43,771 bases of DNA from JADJMO01 sp016794445. Lineage in GTDB: Bacteria > Myxococcota_A > Polyangia > Polyangiales > JADJMO01. Made by a program: the position numbers and the translations under genes. How positions within the stretch are numbered: position 1 is the first letter of the stretch; each line of letters starts with the position of its first letter. The notes below the pieces were generated by a model, which was given only the letters and a program-made list of their open reading frames with translations, was not told where the DNA came from and did no database searches. Shown piece after piece: positions 6,889 to 16,924 of this stretch. The stretch covers positions 1 to 43,771 of the forward strand of contig JAEUKC010000395.1 in the NCBI GenBank assembly GCA_016794445.1, given 5' to 3'.

Positions 6889-8367
6889 GTGGCCGCGGTC
6901 ACGCTCACGGGCATCGACAAGAGGTTCGGTGAGGCGGTCGCCCTCGACGGCGCCTCGCTGAGCCTGGAGCCAGGGCGCGTCCACGCCATCGTGGGCGAGA
7001 ACGGCGCCGGCAAGTCGACGCTGCTGCGCATCGCGGCCGGGCTCCTCGAGCCGGACCGCGGCGTCGTTTCGGTGCTCGGGGGGCCACTCGTCCCGGCCAC
7101 CGCGCGCGAGGCGATCCGGCGCGGCCTCGCGATGGTGCACCAGCACTTCATGCTGGTGCCTTCGCTCACCGCCCTCGAGAACCTCGCCCTCGGCGAAGCC
7201 ACCGGGTTCGTGCTCCGCCTCGGTCCGCTGCGCGCGCGGGCCGAGGAGCTCGGGCGCGCCCTCGGCATGGCGCTGCCGCTCGACGCGCGCGTCGCGTCGC
7301 TGTCGGTGGGCGAGCGCCAGCGGCTCGAGCTCCTGCGCGTGCTGCTCCGCAAGCCGCGCGTGCTGATCCTCGACGAGCCGACCGCGGTCCTCGCCCCGCG
7401 CGAGGCCGAGGCGCTGCTCACGCGCGTGTCGGGCCTCGCCCACGACGACGGCGTCGCGGTCGCGGTCGTGACCCACCACCTCGACGAGGTGGCCCGCTTC
7501 GCCGACGAGGTCACGGTGCTCCGTCGGGGCAAGGTCGTCGCCCATCACGCGGCGGACGACCGGGCGGTGCACGACGTCCGCGCGCTGGCCCGCGAGGCGC
7601 TCGGCGAGGAGCCACCGACGGTGCACCGCGAGGCGCGGCCGCAGGACCGCGCGCGCCTCGTGCTGCGTGGGTTCACCGTCGAGGCGCCCGAGGGCAGCGG
7701 CGCCGCGCTCTCGGCCCTCGACCTCACCGTGCGCGCGGGCGAGATCGTCGGCATCGCGGGCGTAGAGGGCAACGGACAGGTGCCCCTCGAGCTCGGGCTC
7801 GTCGGGGTGCTCGCGAGCCACGGTGCGTGCGCCCTCGATGGGGCGGCGCTGCGCGGGGACGTGTTCGCCCGGCGCCGCGCGGGGCTCGCGTGGATCCCCT
7901 CCGATCGCCACGCCCACGCGCTGCCCGCCGACATCCCCGCCGAGGACGCGCTGGTGCTCGGCGCCATGCCCACCGTGCGCGGTGCGGTCGACGAGGCGGC
8001 GGTGCGCGCGCGCTTCGTCGCCGCCGCGAGGGCGCTCGACGTCCGGCCCGCCGACCCGACGCTCGCGACGCAGTCGTTCTCCGGGGGCAACCAGCAGAAG
8101 CTCGTCGTGGCGCGGGAGCTCGCGAAGACGCCCGGTCTCCTCGTCGCGGCCCAGCCGACGCGCGGCGTGGATCTGCTCGTGGCGGCGCGGATCCGGCAGC
8201 GGATCGTCGACGCCGCCGCCGCCGGCGCCGCCGTGATCCTCATCTCGGCCGACCTCGAGGAGCTCGCGACCGTCGCCGACCGGTTGCTCGTCCTGCGTCG
8301 CGGACGCGCGATCGAGGTCTGCAGCGACGCGGGCCGTGACGTCATCGGCGAGGCGATGCTCGGATGA
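6889..8367 (+). CDS. nucleoside/simple-sugar ABC importer, tandem ATP-binding protein
   Basis: A 492-residue protein with two ATP-binding cassettes, as in the YufO/NupO and RbsA families that energise uptake of nucleosides or monosaccharides. The first cassette has a complete Walker A (GENGAGKST, residues about 37-45), signature LSVGERQR and Walker B LILDEPT. The second has a glycine-rich GVEGNGQ in place of a standard Walker A, as is usual for the second half of this family, then the signature FSGGNQQK and the QPTRGVD segment. The following permease starts four bases before this stop (ATGA overlap). Two permeases of the BMP-associated nucleoside class follow, so a purine nucleoside importer is the best guess. 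No binding-protein gene is present here. Confidence 0.88.
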   Translation: MAAVTLTGIDKRFGEAVALDGASLSLEPGRVHAIVGENGAGKSTLLRIAAGLLEPDRGVVSVLGGPLVPATAREAIRRGLAMVHQHFMLVPSLTALENLALGEATGFVLRLGPLRARAEELGRALGMALPLDARVASLSVGERQRLELLRVLLRKPRVLILDEPTAVLAPREAEALLTRVSGLAHDDGVAVAVVTHHLDEVARFADEVTVLRRGKVVAHHAADDRAVHDVRALAREALGEEPPTVHREARPQDRARLVLRGFTVEAPEGSGAALSALDLTVRAGEIVGIAGVEGNGQVPLELGLVGVLASHGACALDGAALRGDVFARRRAGLAWIPSDRHAHALPADIPAEDALVLGAMPTVRGAVDEAAVRARFVAAARALDVRPADPTLATQSFSGGNQQKLVVARELAKTPGLLVAAQPTRGVDLLVAARIRQRIVDAAAAGAAVILISADLEELATVADRLLVLRRGRAIEVCSDAGRDVIGEAMLG

Positions 8368-9377
8368 ACGAGCGTCGCCCGCTCCTGCTCGCCCTCTTGC
8401 TCGTCGCGCTGGCGTTCGAGCTCGTCGTGCTCGCGTGGGGAGAGCGTCCGCTCGACATCGCGCGCCTCCTGTTCTCCAACACGTGGGGCAACCGGTACGG
8501 CCTCGGGCAGATCCTGTTCCGCACCACCGCGATCGCGCTCTCGGCGGTGGCCGCGCGCGTCGCCCTCCGCGCGGGGCTGTTCCACCTCGGGGTCGAGGGT
8601 TCGATCGCCCTGTCTGCACTCGCCGTCGGCGGCCTCGGGGCGGCGCTCCCGCGCACGCTCCCGGCACCGATCGCCGTGACGATCCTCGTCGTGGTCGGCA
8701 TGTTGGTCGGCGCGTTGACGAGCTCGGTGGTCGCGGGCCTCAAGGTCCGCTTCTCCGCGCACGAAGTGATCTCCGGGATCATGCTCAACCACGTCGTGTC
8801 GGGCCTCACCGCGTGGGGGTTCGCCGCGGGGCTCGCCGAGAAGGGCTCGGTGCACACCCGCCCGCTCCCGATCGCCTGGGTGGCGGCGCGCTTCTCGTGG
8901 TTCCCCGGCTCCTCGGCCAACGTCGCCGGGCTGCTCGCCATTGCCTCGCTGCTCGGCTGGGCCTTCGTCGCGCGTCGCACGCCGTTCGGGCGCGAGCTCC
9001 TCGCGGTCGCGGCGTCTCCCTCGGCGGCGCGCGGCGCGGGCGTGCGCGTGGATCGAAGGCTCGTGCAGGCGCTCCTGCTCTCGGGCGCGATCGCGGGGCT
9101 GGCCTCCGTGCACGACGTCCTCTGTCGCGGCAACGCGGAGGAGGATCGCACCGAGGGGCTCGGGTTCACCGGGCTCGCGGCCGCGCTCCTCGCGGGCGAC
9201 TCGGTGGTGGGCATCGTGGTCGCCTCCGCGTTCTTCGCGACGCTCGCGCAAGGCGGCCTCGCCATCAACGCGCGGGTGCCGCGCGAGGCCTCCGATCTGC
9301 TCGTGGGCCTCGTGGTCCTGCTCGTGGCGGTGGCGCCGCGCATGTCGGCCGCGATCGACCGGCGGTGGGCCCGATGA
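8364..9377 (+). CDS. nucleoside-type ABC importer permease 1
   Basis: A 337-residue integral membrane protein with about eight to ten hydrophobic helices, first near residues 8-26. It belongs to the branched-chain/ribose/nucleoside permease superfamily (YufP/NupP-like), supported by the HLGVEGSIALSALA and HEVISGIMLNHVV segments. The cytoplasmic coupling loop carries VRVDRRLVQALLLSG. It pairs with the permease at 9374 to form the heterodimeric channel and with the tandem ATPase upstream. Its ATG overlaps the ATPase stop and its TGA overlaps the next ATG, which suggests translational coupling and fixed stoichiometry. Confidence 0.87.
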   Translation: MNERRPLLLALLLVALAFELVVLAWGERPLDIARLLFSNTWGNRYGLGQILFRTTAIALSAVAARVALRAGLFHLGVEGSIALSALAVGGLGAALPRTLPAPIAVTILVVVGMLVGALTSSVVAGLKVRFSAHEVISGIMLNHVVSGLTAWGFAAGLAEKGSVHTRPLPIAWVAARFSWFPGSSANVAGLLAIASLLGWAFVARRTPFGRELLAVAASPSAARGAGVRVDRRLVQALLLSGAIAGLASVHDVLCRGNAEEDRTEGLGFTGLAAALLAGDSVVGIVVASAFFATLAQGGLAINARVPREASDLLVGLVVLLVAVAPRMSAAIDRRWAR

Positions 9378-10225
9378 GCCGCGTCCTCTCGCTCGACTTC
9401 CTGGGCCAGGCGGTGCGCGTGGCGCTGCCCTACATGGGCGCGGCGATGGGCGGGGTGCTGAGCGAGCGCGCCGGGATCGTGAACGTCGCGCTCGAGGGCA
9501 CGATGCTGGTCGCCGCGCTCGCCGCCGCGTGGGGCGCGCTCGCGACGGGCTCGGTCGTCGTCGCGCTGCTCTCCGCCGCGCTCGCCGGCGCGCTCGTGCA
9601 GCTCGTGCACGGCACGGCGGTCGTGCACGGCAAGGCCGACCCGATCGTGAGCGGCCTCGCCATCAACCTGCTCGCGCTCGCGGGGACCCGCTTCCTGCTG
9701 CGGGCGCTCTACGCGTCGTCGAGCAACTCGCCGACGATCCCGGGACAGTCCGCGTCGCTGCTGCGCGACCCGGCCTCGTGGGTGGTCGTCGCGGTGGTCG
9801 TCGCGACCACGTGGACCATGACCCGGAGCCGCTTCGGGCTGCGCATCCGCGCGGTCGGCGAGCACCCGGAGGCCGCGGCGAGCGTCGGCGTCTCGGTGCC
9901 GCGGACCCAGCTCCTCGCGGTGGCCGCCGCGGGGGTGGCGGCCGGCCTCGCGGGCGCCTGGCTCGCGCTCGATCAGCGCCAGTTCTCGAGCAAGATGAGC
10001 GGCGGCCGCGGCTACATCGCGCTCGCCATCCTGGTCCTGTCCGGGCATCGCCCCGGGCGCGCCGCGGGGATCGCGCTCGCCTTCGGCGCCGCCGAGGCCC
10101 TCGAGCTCGTGGTGCAGGAGACCACGAAGGTGCCCCACCAGCTCGTGCAGACGTTGCCCTACGTGGTCACGCTGGCGGCGCTGGTCGTGTTCGGCGCGCG
10201 GCGGCGCGCGACCGCCCACGGTTGA
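9374..10225 (+). CDS. nucleoside-type ABC importer permease 2
   Basis: A 283-residue membrane protein, YufQ/NupQ-like. It shows the subfamily signature LSERAGIVNVALEGTML near residues 33-49, a second block GKADPIVSGLAINLLALAGT, and the coupling-loop sequence RSRFGLRIRAVGEHPEAA. The last lies at the cytoplasmic face where the ATPase docks. It completes a three-gene importer core (ATPase, permease, permease). The substrate-binding lipoprotein must be encoded elsewhere or be shared. The ATG at 9374 overlaps the preceding TGA. Confidence 0.87.
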   Translation: MSRVLSLDFLGQAVRVALPYMGAAMGGVLSERAGIVNVALEGTMLVAALAAAWGALATGSVVVALLSAALAGALVQLVHGTAVVHGKADPIVSGLAINLLALAGTRFLLRALYASSSNSPTIPGQSASLLRDPASWVVVAVVVATTWTMTRSRFGLRIRAVGEHPEAAASVGVSVPRTQLLAVAAAGVAAGLAGAWLALDQRQFSSKMSGGRGYIALAILVLSGHRPGRAAGIALAFGAAEALELVVQETTKVPHQLVQTLPYVVTLAALVVFGARRRATAHG

Positions 10226-10265
10226 GTCTCCCCACGACCGCGATCCCGTGCGATACCCGGGGGGT

Positions 10266-11642
10266 ATGTCGCGCCGGTTCCTCCCCCTCGTGGCCCTCTC
10301 CCTCGTCGCGTGCAGCAACTCGGACACGGCCTCCACGCCGGACACGAGCGGAGGGGAGGACACGAGCGTCGTCGCCGACGGCGCGAGCGACACCGGCACG
10401 CCGCTCGACACCGGCACGCCGCTCGACACGGGCGTGCCGCTCGACACGGGCGTGCCGGTCGACACGGGCGCGCCGGTCGACGGCAGCCCGACCGATTCGA
10501 CCCCGAGCGACGCGGGCTGCGGGCCGGCCCCGCCCGCGCCGACGACGGTCCTGAAGCCCACGCCGGGCGAGCTGTTCTACGGTCAGCTCGGGCTCGGCGG
10601 CCTCTCGATCGGCGAGTCGGCCATCCTCGTCGGGCCCGACGGCACGGTGGTCGTGGTCGACGTCGGCAACGACAGCCACGACGACGACGTCGCCAAGGGG
10701 CTGACCGACTTCACCGGCGCGACCAAGGTCGATCACATCGTCGTCACCCACTTCCACGCCGACCACGGCGACGGCCTCGCCGGCCTGCTCGGTCGCATCA
10801 CCCTCAAGGGCAAGATCGTCCACCGCGGCTTCACCGATTTCACGGCGGCCGCCAACGACGCGACCATCCAGGGGATCTGCAACGCGATCGCGGCGCGCCC
10901 CGCCGCCGCCGGGGGCCTGTGCAACGCGGCCTCGGCCCCGCCGTGCGCGCCCTCGAGCTGGGCCGGGAGCTACCCCGTCGCCGCGTGCCCAGGGCTCGCC
11001 ACGGCCGATCTCGCGCTCGGGAGCGGCGCGCTGCTCGACTTCGTCGCCGCCAACGGGTTCATCGGCGCCGACCGCTACGACAAGGTCGTCTCGCCGTTCC
11101 TCACGAGCGACAGCAACGGCGAGAACGCGCGCAGCATCCTCTCGGTCGTGCAGCGCGGCGCGTTCCGCATGCTGCTCGCCGGAGACCTGACGGGCGGCGG
11201 CTCGGTCACCGACGACGTCGAGAGCTTCTACGCGTCCCGGCTCGGCGCGGCGGCCGGGATCGACGCGCGCGGGGTCGACGTGCTCCACGCGAGCCACCAC
11301 GGCCGCAACACCTCGAGCAACGCGACGTGGGTCGCGCGGCTGCTCCCGGCCGACGGCAAGAGCCGCAACGCGCTGATGGGCGTGAGCACCGCGCACATCG
11401 GCTCCCCCCACGCCGAGGTGCTCACCGCGCTGCTCTCGAGCGGGCGCCTCTCGAGCGGCAAGGCGTGGACGACGCGCGTCGCGACGACGGGGGCCACGGC
11501 GGCCGGCCTCGTCGACGCGCAAGGGGGGCGCATCCTGCTCGCGACCCTCGAGGGCGGGGCGGCCTACGCCATCCAGGCGGTGCGCGCCGACGGCACGCTG
11601 ATCGAGAGCCGCGCTTTCCGCAGCGTGCGCGCCTGCCCGTGA
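10266..11642 (+). CDS. metallo-beta-lactamase-fold lipoprotein (ComEC-like hydrolase domain)
   Basis: A 458-residue lipoprotein with lipobox Leu-Val-Ala-Cys16. A Ser/Thr/Asp-rich linker follows, containing five hexapeptide repeats of the form DTG-(T/V/A)-P-(L/V). The rest is a metallo-beta-lactamase fold: an early GESAILVGPDGTVVVVDVG strand pair, the metal motif THFHADHGDG, a later LLAGDLTGGG and the terminal His in HASHHGRN. The order and spacing resemble the soluble domain of ComEC and related exported phosphodiesterases or hydrolases. The substrate cannot be told from sequence. I took the ATG at 10266 because the signal peptide starts there; a GTG at 10248 is in frame. It may be cotranscribed with the esterase-like gene 17 bases downstream. 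Confidence 0.87.
   Translation: MSRRFLPLVALSLVACSNSDTASTPDTSGGEDTSVVADGASDTGTPLDTGTPLDTGVPLDTGVPVDTGAPVDGSPTDSTPSDAGCGPAPPAPTTVLKPTPGELFYGQLGLGGLSIGESAILVGPDGTVVVVDVGNDSHDDDVAKGLTDFTGATKVDHIVVTHFHADHGDGLAGLLGRITLKGKIVHRGFTDFTAAANDATIQGICNAIAARPAAAGGLCNAASAPPCAPSSWAGSYPVAACPGLATADLALGSGALLDFVAANGFIGADRYDKVVSPFLTSDSNGENARSILSVVQRGAFRMLLAGDLTGGGSVTDDVESFYASRLGAAAGIDARGVDVLHASHHGRNTSSNATWVARLLPADGKSRNALMGVSTAHIGSPHAEVLTALLSSGRLSSGKAWTTRVATTGATAAGLVDAQGGRILLATLEGGAAYAIQAVRADGTLIESRAFRSVRACP
10389..10478 (+). repeat. five 18-base tandem repeats in the lipoprotein linker
   Basis: Five in-frame 18-base units encode the DTG-x-P-x linker repeats. Units differ at only a few positions, so copy number could vary by slippage. 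Confidence 0.85.
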
Positions 11643-11659
11643 CGTAGGCTGGATGGTCG

Positions 11660-12577
11660 ATGCGCAGGCTCGTCTGGTTCTTGTTGCTCGGCGCCTGCTC
11701 TTCGTCGACGCCCGCGGCCGTCGACGCGGGCGTCGACGCGGACACCGGGCCTTCGCCGGAGGACCACGTGTTCGGAGGCGACCGTCCCGTCGTGTTCTTC
11801 CGCTCCCCCGAGGGCGCCGACCCGAAGAAGCCTCTGCCGCTGATCGTCGTGCTGCACGGCTATGGCGCGAGCGGCCTCCTGCAGTCGGTGTACTTCCGCC
11901 TCGACAAGCTGGTGGACGAGAAGCAGTTCCTCCTCGTCGCGCCCGATGGCTCGTCGAACAAGGGCGGCCCGCGGTTCTGGGCCGCGGTCGACGGCTGCTG
12001 CGAGGCCGACGGCAAGAAGGTCGACGACGTGAAGTGGATCAAGGGCCTCGTCGACGAGATCGCGTCGGTGTGGACGGTCGATCCGAAGCGCATCTTCCTC
12101 GTCGGTCACTCGAACGGCGGCGCCATGGCCTATCGGCTCGCGTGCGAGCCGAGCCACCCGTTCGCCGCGGCGTTCCTGCTCGCGCCCGCGTTCTTCGAGG
12201 CCCACACCGCCTGCGCCCCCACGCAGCCGATCTCGATCCGGCACCTGCACGGCACGGCGGACGAGACGGTGGCCTACGACGGCGGCACGATCGGCCTCCT
12301 CGGGCCGACCCTCTCGTTCGTCTCGGCGCCGAAGGCGGTCGCCGCGTTCGCGGCCCACAACGGGTGCGCCGCGACGCCGGACGAGAGCGCGCCGGCGGTC
12401 GATCTCGACCTCGACCTCGCCGGTGCGGAGACCAAGCCCGCCCGCTACCTCGGTTGTCGCGACGGCGTGGCGACCGAGCTGTACACGCTCGCGGGGGCCA
12501 AGCACGTGCCGCTGAACCTCACGCCGGAGATCGGCCGCCAGATCTGGAGCTTCTTCGAGGCGCACCCACGGCGCTAG
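11660..12577 (+). CDS. alpha/beta-hydrolase lipoprotein (feruloyl esterase / PHB-depolymerase / LpqC-like)
   Basis: A 305-residue exported esterase-like protein. The lipobox is Leu-Gly-Ala-Cys13, followed by a short Asp/Ala/Val linker. The hydrolase core begins LPLIVVLHGYGASG (oxyanion-hole region, near residues 58-71), then has the nucleophile elbow GHSNGG (Ser near residue 152), an acidic HGTADETV segment and a late His in AGAKHVPLN. This is the polyhydroxybutyrate-depolymerase/feruloyl-esterase subgroup, which cleaves ester bonds in polymers or plant phenolics. The real substrate is unknown. A TAGGCT box ends nine bases before the ATG. The gene converges on the PIN-domain gene and ends inside a 17-base tandem duplication. 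Confidence 0.87.
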   Translation: MRRLVWFLLLGACSSSTPAAVDAGVDADTGPSPEDHVFGGDRPVVFFRSPEGADPKKPLPLIVVLHGYGASGLLQSVYFRLDKLVDEKQFLLVAPDGSSNKGGPRFWAAVDGCCEADGKKVDDVKWIKGLVDEIASVWTVDPKRIFLVGHSNGGAMAYRLACEPSHPFAAAFLLAPAFFEAHTACAPTQPISIRHLHGTADETVAYDGGTIGLLGPTLSFVSAPKAVAAFAAHNGCAATPDESAPAVDLDLDLAGAETKPARYLGCRDGVATELYTLAGAKHVPLNLTPEIGRQIWSFFEAHPRR

Positions 12578-12602
12578 AGGGTGAGGGCGCTAGACGGTGA
12601 GG
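12570..12602 (+). repeat. 17-base tandem duplication at a convergent gene junction
   Basis: GGCGCTAGA-(G/C)-GGTGAGG occurs at 12570-12586 and 12586-12602 with one mismatch. The CTAG in copy one gives the stop of the esterase (+). The CTAG in copy two gives the stop of the PIN protein (-). Confidence 0.75.
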
Positions 12603-12970
12603 ATCCGCACCGCGGGGAAGTGCAGGCGAAGCCGCTCGAGGTCCTCGAGGTCGCTGGTGTACACGACGTCGCCGCGGGATGCGGCCGACGCCATGACGAT
12701 GGCATCGATCGTCGTGGCCGACGGCACGCTGGCGAGGGCCTCGCCGGCGGCCGCGGCGAGTTGGTCCGAGAGCCACTCGATCACCACCCCGCTCCGCACG
12801 TGCTCCCGGGCGTCGGTCCGGCCTCGCCACCACTCGGCGAGGACCACCGAGGGGACGGTGATGCGCACCTTCGCTTCGCGTGCCGCCCGGTACACGTTCC
12901 AGGCGCGTTGGGCGCGGCGCTCCAGCGCGATGAGCACGCCCGTGTCGAAAGTGAGCCCCGAGGCGGTCAC
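12590..12970 (-). CDS. PIN-domain ribonuclease, VapC-like toxin
   Basis: A 126-residue PIN-fold protein. The first acidic residue is in FDTGVLIALERR near residue 9, the second is the Glu of LAEWWRG, and the C-terminal cluster is TTIDAIVMASA with YTSDLEDL. This is the usual acidic quartet that coordinates Mg/Mn for RNA cleavage. The length fits VapC toxins (about 125-140 aa). The GTG start overlaps the stop of the upstream ribbon-helix-helix gene (GTGA), the usual antitoxin-toxin arrangement. The target RNA cannot be predicted. Confidence 0.87.
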   Translation of the reverse strand: MTASGLTFDTGVLIALERRAQRAWNVYRAAREAKVRITVPSVVLAEWWRGRTDAREHVRSGVVIEWLSDQLAAAAGEALASVPSATTIDAIVMASAASRGDVVYTSDLEDLERLRLHFPAVRILTV

Positions 12971-13260
12971 GCCGCCTCGCCACGCTTTCCGCGCTTGACC
13001 TTACGTGCGAGCTGCCAGCCCTCTTCCCACTCACGGCGGATGGCCTCGGTCTCGGCGCTCGTGGGTTCGGGCCCTCCGTACCACCGCCACGCCCGGTCGA
13101 ACGCCGCCTGACGAGCCCCCTCTGCGGCGAGCTCCGTCACAAGGGCGGAGACGTTGCCCGCGAACCGCTCGGCCGCGAGGCGCTTGAGCGTGCGCTTGGT
13201 CTCGCGATCGACGGAGACGCTGAAGGTCTCGGTCGCTCCCTTGCGGCGGGGCTTCGTCAT
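12967..13260 (-). CDS. ribbon-helix-helix antitoxin, VapB-like partner of the PIN toxin
   Basis: A 97-residue basic protein. Residues 8-50 fit a ribbon-helix-helix DNA-binding domain: strand TETFSVSVD, helix RETKRTLKRLAAERFA, turn GN, helix VSALVTELAAEG. The C-terminal half (Trp-rich, then Arg/Lys-rich) would wrap the toxin. I start at ATG 13260 because a TACACT -10 box ends seven bases before it; an in-frame start further up would remove that spacing. It lies upstream of and overlaps the toxin gene. Self-repression of the operon is expected for the family. Confidence 0.82.
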   Translation of the reverse strand: MTKPRRKGATETFSVSVDRETKRTLKRLAAERFAGNVSALVTELAAEGARQAAFDRAWRWYGGPEPTSAETEAIRREWEEGWQLARKVKRGKRGEAA

Positions 13261-13267
13261 GCTGAAC

Positions 13268-13273
13268 AGTGTA
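13268..13273 (-). promoter_or_regulatory. -10 box (TACACT) of the toxin-antitoxin operon
   Basis: TACACT ends seven bases before the ATG at 13260. Just upstream, GCACG and CGTGC arms separated by 11 bases could be part of an operator, but the match is weak. Confidence 0.45.
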
Positions 13274-13365
13274 GCAGGAAGCACGGTGTCGCACCTCGTG
13301 CGTCCGCGTGGGCAGATTTTCGATCCGAAACCCCCGGTTCTGCGTAACGTTCACGGTTCGAGCGC

Positions 13366-15459
<2,094 letters not shown>

Positions 15460-15461
15460 AT

Positions 15462-15497
15462 CCGGAGCGGAGGACCGGACGGGGACGGTCCGGGAGC
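15462..15497 (+). repeat. dispersed hairpin repeat, copy B
   Basis: 34 of 36 bases match 5980-6015. The stem GGACCG/CGGTCC (15472-15477 with 15486-15491) is fully Watson-Crick here, with the loop GACGGGGA. It lies between the kinase stop and the bufferin-like operon, so it may help end the kinase transcript. Confidence 0.7.
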
Positions 15498-15554
15498 GAC
15501 AAAAGCAATTCGAGCGAAACCGCCGCGGGAGGCGGGCGTATCCACCCACGAACC

Positions 15555-15571
15555 CGCCGCGAGACGCGGCG
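15555..15571 (+). promoter_or_regulatory. 5'-UTR hairpin before the bufferin-like operon
   Basis: CGCCGCG-AGA-CGCGGCG is a perfect seven-pair GC stem with a three-base loop. It ends five bases before the Shine-Dalgarno GAGGAG (15577-15582), which sits nine bases before the ATG at 15592. A weaker CCGCC/GGCGG stem lies at 15520-15535. These may influence translation or RNA stability. I see no obvious promoter consensus in 15498-15554. Confidence 0.4.
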
Positions 15572-15591
15572 AACACGAGGAGACACGGAAC

Positions 15592-16071
15592 ATGAACGAG
15601 ACGAAGCACGGCGTGGTGGGACAGACCTCGATGCGTACGGCGATCCTGGCGATGGCGGCGGCCGCGTTCGGCGTGGGCGTCGCGGCCTGTGGCGGCGAGC
15701 AGCCCGCCGCGAAGAGCGCGAACGAGGTCCCCGCGGCAGGTGCGGGCTCCGCCGAGCACGGGTGCGGCGCCAAGAAGGACGGCAGCTGCGGCGCGAAGAA
15801 GGAGGGCAGCTGCGGCGCCAAGAAGGACGGCAGCTGCGGCGCGAAGAAGGAAGGCAGCTGCGGCGCCAAGAAGGAAGGCACCGCCGACCCGGCCCCCACC
15901 ACGACGGCAGCTCCGGCCACCACCACGATGGCCGCTCCGGCCACGACGACCGCGCCCGCGCCGTCCACCTCGGCCAAGCCGGCCGCCAAGCCCCCGGCAC
16001 CCGTCGCCAAGCCCGGCGGCGCCGAGGCAGGCTGCGGCGCGGGTGGCTGCGCGGCAAAAAAGAAGAAGTGA
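15592..16071 (+). CDS. bufferin-like Cys-repeat lipoprotein: probable MNIO substrate (RiPP precursor)
   Basis: A 159-residue exported protein. A hydrophobic signal (about 15-32) ends at a lipobox, Val-Ala-Ala-Cys33, so the product is probably lipid-anchored. Residues 58-97 are five octapeptide repeats, Cys-Gly-Ala-Lys-Lys-(Asp/Glu)-Gly-(Ser/Thr), with Cys58, 66, 74, 82 and 90. Four of these cysteines sit in (Asp/Glu)-Gly-Ser-Cys-Gly, close to the EGKCG core of bufferin/HvfA precursors, whose cysteines are modified by DUF692 enzymes to bind copper. A long Ala/Pro/Thr linker and a second Cys pair (148, 153) near a Lys-rich end follow. The MNIO gene starts two bases after the stop codon. The substrate role is inferred from this context. 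A second ATG (codon 14) could be the true start. Confidence 0.8.
   Translation: MNETKHGVVGQTSMRTAILAMAAAAFGVGVAACGGEQPAAKSANEVPAAGAGSAEHGCGAKKDGSCGAKKEGSCGAKKDGSCGAKKEGSCGAKKEGTADPAPTTTAAPATTTMAAPATTTAPAPSTSAKPAAKPPAPVAKPGGAEAGCGAGGCAAKKKK
15763..15882 (+). repeat. five 24-base tandem repeats encoding the Cys core of the bufferin-like precursor
   Basis: Five contiguous 24-base units, in frame, differ only at synonymous or Asp/Glu and Ser/Thr positions. Alternating GCC/GCG and GAC/GAG suggest duplication of a two-unit block. Confidence 0.9.
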
Positions 16072-16075
16072 TCCC

Positions 16076-16924
16076 GTGAGCACGGTGCAGGGGGTCGGCC
16101 TCGGGTTGCGGTTCGCGCTGGTCGACGAGATCCTCGCGCGGAGCCCGGCCGACCTCCCCGCGCTGCAGTGGCTCGAGTGCCACCCCGAGAACTACATGCG
16201 CCGCGGAGGAGCCTTCCCCGCAGCGCTCGAGCGTTGCCGCGAGCGCTACGCGTTCGCGACGCACGGGCTCTGCATGTCGCTCGGCGGCGTCGACCCGCTC
16301 TCGGCGCCCTACCTCGACACGCTGCGCTCGTTCCTGCGCACGATCGAGGCCCCCTGGCACTCGGACCACCTGTGCTTCTCGGTCGCGCACGGCGCGGCCA
16401 CGCACGATCTGTTGCCCGTCCCGATGAACGAGGACACCGTGCACCACTTCGCGGCGCGCATCCGCGAGGCCCAGGATCGCGTGGGGGTGCGCCTCGCGGT
16501 CGAGAACGTGAGCGCCTACGTGATCCCGCCGGACACCACCCTCGACGAGGGCACGTTCGTGCGGGCGATCTGCGAGGAGGCGGACTGCGCCCTGATGCTC
16601 GACGTGAACAACGTCTGGGTGAACGCGCAGAACCACGGCCTCGACGCGCGCGCGATCCTCACCGCGATGCCTCTCGACCGGGTGGTCCAGATGCACGTGG
16701 CCGGGCACTTCTACGAAGAGCCCGACTTCATCATCGACACCCACAGCGAGCCGATCTGCGAGGGCGTCTACGACCTGCTCGCCTGGACGCTGGAGCGCAC
16801 GGGTCAGGTGCCCATCCTCCTCGAGCGCGACGACGATTTCCCGCCGTTCGACGAGCTCTACGCCGAGCTCGTCCGCCTCGACGCCATCCACCGCGCGGCC
16901 CCGGTGAAGGGCACGGCGCGATGA
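16076..16924 (+). CDS. bufB: DUF692 multinuclear non-heme iron-dependent oxidase (MNIO, BufB/HvfB-like)
   Basis: A 282-residue TIM-barrel enzyme of the DUF692 family (relatives MbnB, HvfB, BufB), which oxidatively modify cysteines of ribosomal peptides. Family blocks are all present: GVGLGLR at the start, LECHPENYM (about 34-42), HGLCMSLGG, WHSDHLCF, HDLLPVPM, VENVSAY, the metal-site region LDVNNVWVNAQNHG (about 178-191), MHVAGH, IDTHSEPI and LLERDDDFPP. His, Asp and Glu ligands for the two or three irons lie in these blocks. The gene begins directly behind the Cys-repeat precursor, and its TGA overlaps the ATG of the DUF2063 gene. The predicted reaction is conversion of precursor cysteines into copper-binding heterocycles or related groups, as in known bufferins. 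The exact product here is unknown. Confidence 0.92.
   Translation: MSTVQGVGLGLRFALVDEILARSPADLPALQWLECHPENYMRRGGAFPAALERCRERYAFATHGLCMSLGGVDPLSAPYLDTLRSFLRTIEAPWHSDHLCFSVAHGAATHDLLPVPMNEDTVHHFAARIREAQDRVGVRLAVENVSAYVIPPDTTLDEGTFVRAICEEADCALMLDVNNVWVNAQNHGLDARAILTAMPLDRVVQMHVAGHFYEEPDFIIDTHSEPICEGVYDLLAWTLERTGQVPILLERDDDFPPFDELYAELVRLDAIHRAAPVKGTAR

Noticed and set aside
7740..7790. Mutated second ATPase site in the nucleoside transporter as evidence of decay
   Set aside because: A divergent second Walker A (GxxGNGQ) is normal for this transporter family.
10389..10478. Regulatory iterons or an origin
   Set aside because: The 18-base repeats are in frame and encode a lipoprotein linker.
15763..15882. 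CRISPR-like array
   Set aside because: Five contiguous 24-base in-frame units without spacers encode a peptide repeat.
15592..16071. Metallothionein
   Set aside because: Cys-Gly-Ala-Lys-Lys repeats lack CxC/CxxC clusters, the protein has a lipobox, and the MNIO/DUF2063 context fits a modified-peptide precursor better.
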